From positions 1,798,001-1,862,000 of the forward strand of contig NZ_JBHRYQ010000001.1 of NCBI RefSeq assembly GCF_042649125.1: DNA of 64,000 nt, in the 5' to 3' direction. The position numbers and the translations under genes were made by a program. The notes beneath the pieces are model-generated. The model saw nothing but the letters and a program-made list of their open reading frames with translations. It made no database searches and had not been told where the DNA came from. The stretch comes from Leadbetterella lacunae (lineage in GTDB: Bacteria; Bacteroidota; Bacteroidia; Cytophagales; Spirosomataceae). The number at the start of each line of letters is the position of its first letter. Positions within the stretch are counted from its first letter, which is position 1. This document shows, in pieces, positions 58,378-64,000 of the stretch.

Positions 58378-59865
58378 CTATTCCCAAAAACGCTTAAATG
58401 TAACTGAAAAACCGTAGTTATCATTTATTAGATCGCCTTGCTCAATGCCGATACCAACATTTATTAAGCCTTTCATTTTTACTGCAGGAATGCTCGCTTT
58501 TACGGCAAAAGAAGTCTGGTCGGCAGTACCAAATTGCTCAAATCTCGGCGAACCGAAGTTTCTACTGAGTGACATTTTAAACTCTAAATCTACCGAATTT
58601 AGTTTTGTATGCACACCCGTGTAAAGTGCTTTTATCCGATTGTTATTCACCAAGAAATTATCCCAAGGGGTTCTTTTTTCACTTCTAATCTCAGGGTCCG
58701 GAATCATGAATGGCGTGCCGATAGTTTGATCATTATATGACCAACCGTCTAAATACTGCCCATGGTTAAAATAAAAATTCTGATTGGTGCCGTAATGCTT
58801 GCCATAAAAACCAATCAATCGCAAAAGTCCCGCTCTGTAAATACCTTGATTGGTGGTATGAAGAAACTCGAATACTACTTTTTTAAATATTGGATTCTCT
58901 TTTTTATTTTCAAACGAAAGGCCGTAAAGGCCGTCGTCAATATTAGTGAGACTACTAAAAGTCTGCCCAGTTTCAAAAATTATTTGTTTGTAACCCAAAA
59001 TCTTAAGATTCTTAAAATTTAGCTCCCCACCCATATCTATTTGGCCTAGGTGGTTTCCAAATCTATTTTCGTAATCATATCTGCTGTAGCCCGAAGTGCT
59101 GTCGTAACCAGGATTTATCAATGGGAAAACGATATTTCTAAATGCTACCCAATCTTTGGCGAAGCCACCCTCTATGTATCTAGGATCATCTACTGGCACG
59201 GTATATTTTGGAGTGCCTCCCCACTGTGCATTATGCAAAATACCTCCATAGAGTTTTAGCTTCGAATTTGGCTTTCCGATACGAGCATACAGACTTTTTT
59301 GATGTAAAAAATAATTTTTCACATAATCTTGATTTCCAAACCAACCGTGAGAAAAATGCCCCTTAACTGCAAACCAATCAAAAAACAATCGTCTATATTC
59401 TGGAATGGAGATTTTAATTTCTGGAATAGGAAGAGCATTTCCCGACCATGAAATTGACCCACTACTGAGGGTACTGTCTACCAAACCATAAATTTGCTTT
59501 TTACGACCCGCAGTTATGGCCACTTTGCCCAAATCTATCCTGTAATATGCCTCCGGAATAATAATTTTAGCCTGTGCTCCCACTACCGTAACCATGTCGA
59601 AACAAAAGTTCTTTTTAAAAAACTTATTGCTAGTATCTAACTTAGATTCAATACTTTGCCTAAAAAGAACGGTATTGTCAGCCGTAGGAATAGCACCATA
59701 TTGGTTGCTTCTTAGCCAGAAAGGGATCTTATTGTTTGTGGAGTAATACCCACCTACCTCTACCGCGTACTTAAATGTATTGTTTTGGGCATACGAATTC
59801 CCACAGCTCAATATAAAAATGAACAGTAGGAGATGTGTATTTATTTTTTTAGTAAAATTTCCCAT
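58378..59865 (-). CDS. Wzi-like capsule assembly outer-membrane protein
   Basis: The protein is 495 residues from the ATG at 59865, chosen because a signal peptide then follows directly (cut after SYAQ, about residue 27); the ATG at 59889 adds eight residues. The rest has alternating beta strands and family segments: PFWLRSNQYGAIP near the start, YYRIDLGKVAITAGRKKQIYG, and SGSISWSGNALPIPEIKISIPEY. These match the capsule assembly Wzi family, a beta barrel that holds capsular polysaccharide on the surface. No capsule-synthesis genes are adjacent. The DUF819 gene lies 27 bases upstream on the same strand. Confidence 0.85.
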   Translation of the reverse strand: MGNFTKKINTHLLLFIFILSCGNSYAQNNTFKYAVEVGGYYSTNNKIPFWLRSNQYGAIPTADNTVLFRQSIESKLDTSNKFFKKNFCFDMVTVVGAQAKIIIPEAYYRIDLGKVAITAGRKKQIYGLVDSTLSSGSISWSGNALPIPEIKISIPEYRRLFFDWFAVKGHFSHGWFGNQDYVKNYFLHQKSLYARIGKPNSKLKLYGGILHNAQWGGTPKYTVPVDDPRYIEGGFAKDWVAFRNIVFPLINPGYDSTSGYSRYDYENRFGNHLGQIDMGGELNFKNLKILGYKQIIFETGQTFSSLTNIDDGLYGLSFENKKENPIFKKVVFEFLHTTNQGIYRAGLLRLIGFYGKHYGTNQNFYFNHGQYLDGWSYNDQTIGTPFMIPDPEIRSEKRTPWDNFLVNNNRIKALYTGVHTKLNSVDLEFKMSLSRNFGSPRFEQFGTADQTSFAVKASIPAVKMKGLINVGIGIEQGDLINDNYGFSVTFKRFWE

Positions 59866-59892
59866 ACGGTGATGGGAATAAAATATCAAAAA

Positions 59893-61140
59893 TCAAGCCA
59901 AGACCCAACGAATCAGTAAAGCAGTAAGATAGCCACCATATGTACCCACCGAATAACCTAGCACCGAAAAGATAACACCCACCGATACTAAAGTAGGATG
60001 AAAGGCCCCAGCTACCACTGACGCAGAAGCAGCACCGCCAATATTAGCTTGAGAACCCACTGCCATTACAAAGTATGGCACCTTAAGAATTTTAGCCGCA
60101 GTTAATACAAAAATTACGTGAATGAAAATCCAAATAATCCCTACTAAAAACAATCCTAGATTTTGAGATATAGCCAATAGATCCATTTGCATACCAATAG
60201 AAGCCACCAAAATATAAAGAATAAGTGTAGCGATTTTGGAAGCCCCCACATTTTCAAGTTCTCTGACTTTGGTTTGTGAAAGAAAAATACCAAGAGCCGT
60301 AGTAATAAAAACTACCCAAAAGAAAACAGAGGTAAGACTAAACTTGCTCCAAGAAGGATGATTGGCAGAAATATACGGAACTATGAGGTCTGCGAAAAAA
60401 TACGCAATACCCATGCAAACAAAACCAACCGACAAAATAGTCAGATAGTCCATGAACTCAGGAATTCGTTCATTTTTTGTTTTATAGTCGTGAAGCTTGG
60501 CTTTCATGTCTGCCACCAAAGATTGGTCTGCCCCTAGCCAATTATCTATGCGTTTGGTATACCCTACGCCAATCAATAAAACGGCCAACCAAGTTTCAGC
60601 CACAAGTACGTCTACAGCTACACACTGAGAAAACACATAAGCTGATGGCTTCACTATCTCTTTTATGGCGGTTTGGTTAGCTCCTCCACCTATCCAACTT
60701 CCTGCAATAGTACCCAAACCTCTCCAAAGCTCGCCCCCTTCTTTTCCTGTAAAAACCTCTGGCATAATTACAGAAACTACTTTTGCCGCCAATGGCCCAC
60801 CCAAAATAACACCTAACGTGCCAGCCAAAAACACCAATACAGACTTAAGGCCTAACTTTTTGAGCATATCAATATCTAAACTCAAAGTAAAGAGTAGTAA
60901 ACAAACCGGAAGTAAGTATTTTGAAACAAATGGATAAATCCCTGAATGTTGACCCGAGAAAAAACCTACAGAATTAAGCACTCCTGGAATGAAATAACAA
61001 AGGAGTATAGGAGGGAATATTTTGAAAAAAGAAACTAAAAAACGGTTTGTGCTTTCGGCTAGTTTAAAAATTCCGAAAAGGATTAGAAAAAGAATACCTA
61101 GAACAACGGCGTCATTTTCGATTAGAACTTGATTGGGCAT
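59893..61140 (-). CDS. DUF819 family multi-pass membrane protein
   Basis: The 415-residue protein has about eleven to twelve hydrophobic segments and matches DUF819 (YjcL-like). Characteristic pieces are GTIAGSWIGGGANQTAIKE near residue 145, with its Gly-rich turn, and VGSQANIGGAASASVVAGAF near 375. The two halves show similar Gly/Asn motifs, as in inverted-repeat transporters. Transport of a small organic acid or ion is plausible but unproven. It lies just upstream of the Wzi-like gene, with a 27-base gap between them. Confidence 0.88.
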   Translation of the reverse strand: MPNQVLIENDAVVLGILFLILFGIFKLAESTNRFLVSFFKIFPPILLCYFIPGVLNSVGFFSGQHSGIYPFVSKYLLPVCLLLFTLSLDIDMLKKLGLKSVLVFLAGTLGVILGGPLAAKVVSVIMPEVFTGKEGGELWRGLGTIAGSWIGGGANQTAIKEIVKPSAYVFSQCVAVDVLVAETWLAVLLIGVGYTKRIDNWLGADQSLVADMKAKLHDYKTKNERIPEFMDYLTILSVGFVCMGIAYFFADLIVPYISANHPSWSKFSLTSVFFWVVFITTALGIFLSQTKVRELENVGASKIATLILYILVASIGMQMDLLAISQNLGLFLVGIIWIFIHVIFVLTAAKILKVPYFVMAVGSQANIGGAASASVVAGAFHPTLVSVGVIFSVLGYSVGTYGGYLTALLIRWVLA

Positions 61141-61302
61141 TAAAGTTTTTTTTCAAATATATAGGTTGGGAAATCTAAAAAAAAGGAAAGGGATTAAAAA
61201 CAAAACACACAACCCGCAAAATGGGATTGTGTGTCGCAATTACACTTCATCAACAAACTAAAAACCAAATAATGTTTTTTGCTATACAAATATGCAAAAA
61301 AA

Positions 61303-61349
61303 ATAGGCATGAAAAAAACAATCTCTAAAAAAATTCTTTTCACGCCTAT
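61303..61349 (-). terminator. Strong terminator following the tRNA-like RNA
   Basis: On the minus strand, ATAGGCGTGAAAA and TTTTCATGCCTAT form a 13-pair stem (one G-U) around a 21-base loop, followed by eight T. It begins 3 bases after the CCA end of the RNA, which supports transcription of that RNA. Confidence 0.88.
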
Positions 61350-61351
61350 AA

Positions 61352-61521
61352 TGGCTGTAGGAGGGGGAGTCGAACCGCCCACGGTGCAGTTAGCCAAAAA
61401 GCAAAATTTGGTGGTCAACCCCAGTCGGAACTGAAAAACCCGTTCGGCTTTACTTTATGTTTATCCTGTTACCACCACCCCCGAGACAGGAGGGCACGGC
61501 TGCCAATTTCGTCATCCTACA
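61352..61521 (-). ncRNA. tRNA-like RNA of about 170 nt with a very long variable region
   Basis: The ends form a perfect 7-bp acceptor stem (TGTAGGA with TCCTACA), then a G and an encoded CCA. A T-arm is present with the canonical TTCGACT loop, but its stem GGCGG/CCCCC has one C-C mismatch. The 5' part gives a D-arm of the tRNA-Leu/Ser kind (ACG, AAATTGG, CGT) and then CCCTC-CTGTCTC-GGGGG, which can be an anticodon arm reading GTC. However, position 37 would be T, which is very unusual. Between that arm and the T-arm lie about 97 bases instead of 4-20. That region can form GGTGGT/ACCACC, the hairpin CAGT-TCCG-ACTG and the hairpin CCAAA/TTTGG. A CAAAGTTA at 61570-61577 gives a minus-strand TAACTTTG about 50 bases upstream. 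I cannot assign it to a known tRNA, tmRNA or 4.5S RNA. Confidence 0.6.
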
Positions 61522-61569
61522 GTATATTTTTGAACGCTACGCAATATCCTTTGTCTCATTATTGCTCTG

Positions 61570-61577
61570 CAAAGTTA
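61570..61577 (-). promoter_or_regulatory. -7 promoter element for the tRNA-like RNA
   Basis: The minus strand reads TAACTTTG, which matches TAnnTTTG, followed by GC. It lies about 49 bases upstream of the first acceptor base, which would leave a leader of roughly 40 bases to be removed. No clear -33 element was seen. Confidence 0.4.
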
Positions 61578-61713
61578 AGAGGTTTTATTTTAATTATAAA
61601 AATTATTTAAAAAAAAATTGAAATATTTTGCAAACATTTAGCAATTCATTAAATTAGCTAAAGAATATTCAGAAAACTTACAAAAATTAGGATACTTACT
61701 AAACGATATATAG

Positions 61714-62175
61714 ATGAACAAAGAACTAGTAGACGAAATAGATTTAAAAATACTCAGAATACTCAGTGATGACGCCAAAGCCTCTTACTCTGATATTGGA
61801 GAAAAGGTATTTTTAACACAAGGGGCCGTACATACCCGTGTAAAAAAAATGGAAGCCTCGGGTGTAATAATAGGCTCAGGCATAAAAATAGACACTAAAA
61901 AGTTGGGTTGGGACATATCGGCGTTTTTGGGCATTTACCTCGACAAGAGCGAAATGTATGACGAAGTGGCTAAACAAATAAAAGAGATATCAGAAATAGT
62001 GAGCATAAACTACACCACTGGAAATTATAGTATATTTGTGAAGTTAATGTGTAGAGACACCGCCCACCTGAGAAGTGTGTTGCACGATAAAATTCAAAAA
62101 GTTCAGGGAATTCAACGAACGGAGACATTTATTTCGTTAGAAGAAAGTCTATTTAGATCAGCACCCATATTTTAG
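61714..62175 (+). CDS. Lrp/AsnC-family transcriptional regulator
   Basis: The 153-residue protein has the AsnC-type winged helix (about residues 7-58: EIDLKILRILSDDAKASYSDIG, seen as IDLKILRILSDDA and TQGAVHTRVKKMEASGVI) and a RAM ligand-binding domain (about 66-145). Length is typical. Such regulators usually respond to an amino acid. It is followed 1 base later by a DUF1460 amidase gene, so the two are cotranscribed. Its target cannot be told from the sequence. Confidence 0.93.
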   Translation: MNKELVDEIDLKILRILSDDAKASYSDIGEKVFLTQGAVHTRVKKMEASGVIIGSGIKIDTKKLGWDISAFLGIYLDKSEMYDEVAKQIKEISEIVSINYTTGNYSIFVKLMCRDTAHLRSVLHDKIQKVQGIQRTETFISLEESLFRSAPIF

Positions 62176-62176
62176 T

Positions 62177-62992
62177 ATGAAGTATTTATTTTATTTTATT
62201 TTCGGAGTTTCGTTGACTGCAAATGCTCAGTTTAACCAAAAACTTATTAGTGAGAAACTTACCCTACCTCCACAAACCAAAATAGAGGAAACCATCTGTC
62301 AGATTGGGAAGTCTTTTTTAGGAACCCCATATGAAGGCGGCACGCTAGAAGGTCCCGAAGAGAAACTAGTTTGTAAACTCGATGCTTTTGACTGCTATAC
62401 CTTTGTTGAAAATGTTTTAGCCATAAGCTTAACCAAACACAGTCAAAACCCAACTTTTGAAAACTATATAGACAAACTCATCAGGCTGAGATATCGAAAT
62501 GGAAATATAGATGGTTACACTTCGCGTATTCATTATTTTGCTGAATGGGCAAAACTAGCACAAGCTCAAAAGATTTTAGTGGATATGACTCCAGCTTTCG
62601 GCGAGAAAATGATTAAGCCTATAAACTTTATGGGAACCCACCGTGCCTATTACCCGTCATTTAAAACCGATAATAAAATTCACGCAGAAGTGCTTCAGAT
62701 GGAGAAAAAACTGGAGAAGTATACTTTTTATTATATCAAAAAAGAAAATTTTTCTACTTACGAGGCAGGTATAAAAAATGGCGACATTATAGCATTTACT
62801 TCTAATGTGGCTGGGCTAGACGTAAACCACGAAGGGTTTGCTATTTGGCAAAACGGAAAACTAAAACTTATGCACGCATCGCTTGAACAAAAGAAAGTTA
62901 TCATTTCGGATGAAACTCTTTTGGAATACATGAACCGAATAAAAAAACACAGCGGCGTAATGGTTTTACGTGTAAATCAGCCGCTTGGCTAA
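62177..62992 (+). CDS. DUF1460 / N-acetylmuramoyl-L-alanine amidase-like protein
   Basis: The 271-residue protein has a signal peptide ending ANAQ (about residue 18). The mature part matches DUF1460, an NlpC/P60-like cysteine amidase: catalytic Cys73 in AFDCYTFVEN, preceded by FLGTPYEGGTLEG, and His at about 218 in DVNHEGFAIW. This family includes amidases that act on peptidoglycan fragments in the periplasm. It lies 1 base after the Lrp-type regulator gene. Its stop directly abuts the stop of the protease gene on the other strand. Confidence 0.9.
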   Translation: MKYLFYFIFGVSLTANAQFNQKLISEKLTLPPQTKIEETICQIGKSFLGTPYEGGTLEGPEEKLVCKLDAFDCYTFVENVLAISLTKHSQNPTFENYIDKLIRLRYRNGNIDGYTSRIHYFAEWAKLAQAQKILVDMTPAFGEKMIKPINFMGTHRAYYPSFKTDNKIHAEVLQMEKKLEKYTFYYIKKENFSTYEAGIKNGDIIAFTSNVAGLDVNHEGFAIWQNGKLKLMHASLEQKKVIISDETLLEYMNRIKKHSGVMVLRVNQPLG

Positions 62993-64000
62993 TTACTCCG
63001 TTTTCCAACGAACCTCTACTATCCTGTTTTTTCCTACTAAAGTGGTATACTTTATATCTTTTGGCCGTTTGAGAAATGCATTCTTTTGGGGTTTTTCGCG
63101 GTAGTTTTGATCTATAACCACTTTGTCAGATATTTTATGAAATATCAAAAGCTCCTCTGAGAAGTATTCTGAAAGGTTAACTTCTTCTACACCTTCTATG
63201 TTGACTACAGCCTTGGGTTTATAGTCTCCCGAAAACACATTCGCAATTTGAATTACGTCCGGATAACCCGCTCCTATATAAGTATTTGGGACCCCAGAAA
63301 GAATTCCAGAAGATTTCAAAATGATTTTAAGTTCGTCAGAGGTTAGGTCCGGTTTAATTCCAAGCAAAGCAGCTGCTAAACCTGTAATGACAGGAGCAGA
63401 AAGCGAAGTGCCAAATTCTGAATAGGCGGTCACATCCGGTTTCACAAATGAAACAGCAGGGTTTCCTTTGGAGCTGTACCCCATTTTTAAGCCTTGCTTG
63501 TCATTTGCCCCAACAGAAAGCACCTCTTCCACATCTCCGGGCGAAGCCACTATACCTCCCCATTTTTTGTTTTCTCCTTCGTTTCCGGCGGCTACTACCA
63601 ATATCATCCCTTTTTCTTTTACCGCTATTTGAGCCCCTTTGGCTATTAGGGTGGTTTTTCCGTCCATTTGGTCTGGACTATAGCTTTCAGCTGGATTTGT
63701 AAAACCCATGGTATATCCCAATGAAGAATTGGCCAAACGAACTCCTAAACTGTCCAGCCATTCTATGGCCGCAATCCAGCTATCTTCTTCTATTCTTGCC
63801 TCTTGTTTTCCAGACTCCGTTCTAGCCAAATAAAAATTAGCTTCAGTAGCTAAACCTGTATAAAGCGACCTCGAACTGTCTTTTCCGGCAATGAGCTGCC
63901 ACACCGCAGTACCGTGAAAATCTCCGTCCGATTCTTTTGTGTTAAAAAAGTCTATTTTATCAGGATACAAAAAATCACGATACGCTTTTACCTTTTTTTT
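62993..64000 (-). CDS. Subtilisin-like (S8) serine protease, C-terminal part
   Basis: The frame is open from the stop at 62993 to the window edge, so the start and the catalytic Asp lie outside. The catalytic His is in DFHGTAVWQ, the oxyanion Asn in VVAAGNEGE, and the nucleophile Ser in GTSLSAPVITG. About 95 residues follow the catalytic domain, with KAVVNIEGVEEVNLSEYF, and there is no recognisable type IX C-terminal signal. Position 63970 is an in-frame TTG and the sequence upstream of it stays open, so it is not the true start. It is convergent with the DUF1460 gene. Confidence 0.9.
   Translation of the reverse strand, partial: KKKVKAYRDFLYPDKIDFFNTKESDGDFHGTAVWQLIAGKDSSRSLYTGLATEANFYLARTESGKQEARIEEDSWIAAIEWLDSLGVRLANSSLGYTMGFTNPAESYSPDQMDGKTTLIAKGAQIAVKEKGMILVVAAGNEGENKKWGGIVASPGDVEEVLSVGANDKQGLKMGYSSKGNPAVSFVKPDVTAYSEFGTSLSAPVITGLAAALLGIKPDLTSDELKIILKSSGILSGVPNTYIGAGYPDVIQIANVFSGDYKPKAVVNIEGVEEVNLSEYFSEELLIFHKISDKVVIDQNYREKPQKNAFLKRPKDIKYTTLVGKNRIVEVRWKTE

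Noticed and set aside
61194..61418. A 74-codon minus-strand frame over the end of the tRNA-like RNA
   Set aside because: It overlaps the T-arm and terminator and has no protein-like features.
61352..61521. tmRNA (ssrA), 4.5S RNA or a group I intron-bearing tRNA
   Set aside because: It is too short for tmRNA and has no tag frame; no 4.5S loop motif is visible; the insert is too small for a known group I intron and lies outside the anticodon loop.

Overview
The window looks like chromosomal DNA of a Bacteroidota bacterium, most likely of the Cytophagales type. The evidence is the gene content (EVE, GSCFA, DUF1460, DUF2452 and DUF937 proteins, menaquinone synthesis, two-lipoyl PDH E2, Wzi-like protein), low-GC housekeeping DNA, almost no Shine-Dalgarno sites, several TAnnTTTG -7 elements, and signal peptides ending in AQ. 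No insertion sequence, prophage, CRISPR array or rRNA was seen. No gene-free stretch exceeds 300 bases; the longest gap (58099-58377) holds nothing I can name.

Region 1 (1-29227, minus strand) is one giant secreted repeat protein that runs off the left edge. It has an N-terminal signal peptide, a non-repetitive domain, an SdrD-B-like domain, several Ig/PKD-like domains, exactly 41 tandem copies of a 76-residue Ig/PKD-like unit (228 bp), two divergent DUF11 domains, and then at least 49 near-identical copies of a 117-residue DUF11 unit (351 bp). The reading frame is intact for 4396 codons (29227 to 16037). Beyond that it is broken repeatedly by 1-3 base losses, all inside the DUF11 array: 84 bases are missing over 48 repeat periods, against none in the 228-bp array. 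Either the consensus is poor in an almost unmappable repeat, or this half is decayed. If the frame were repaired, the product in this window alone would be about 9,700 residues.

Region 2 (29467-42678) holds a DUF937/OmpA-like membrane protein, then mostly plus-strand genes: a sugar-acid dehydratase of the IlvD/Edd family with a GSCFA protein, an Mrp-type Fe-S carrier ATPase, a CAP-domain lipoprotein, an NFU-type Fe-S scaffold, a tightly packed trio (Ddl-like ATP-grasp ligase, RNase H, TrmN6), a GT2 glycosyltransferase, a small membrane protein, RarA on the opposite strand, and an aldo/keto reductase.

Region 3 (42706-50541, minus) is a translation-linked run (TPR lipoprotein, thrS, infC, without rpmI-rplT after infC) and a second run (DUF2452, EVE, two tandem secreted paralogues). 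Region 4 (50781-58098) has a Rieske lipoprotein, menE and a hypothetical gene on plus, facing an XRE regulator, hslV, pdhC and lepA on minus.

Region 5 (58378-64000) has a Wzi-like outer-membrane protein, a DUF819 membrane protein, an unusual 170-nt tRNA-like RNA followed by a strong terminator, an Lrp/AsnC regulator with a DUF1460 amidase, and the C-terminal part of a subtilisin-like protease cut by the right edge.

The most interesting items are the giant two-array surface protein with its nested duplications and the tRNA-like RNA at 61352-61521.
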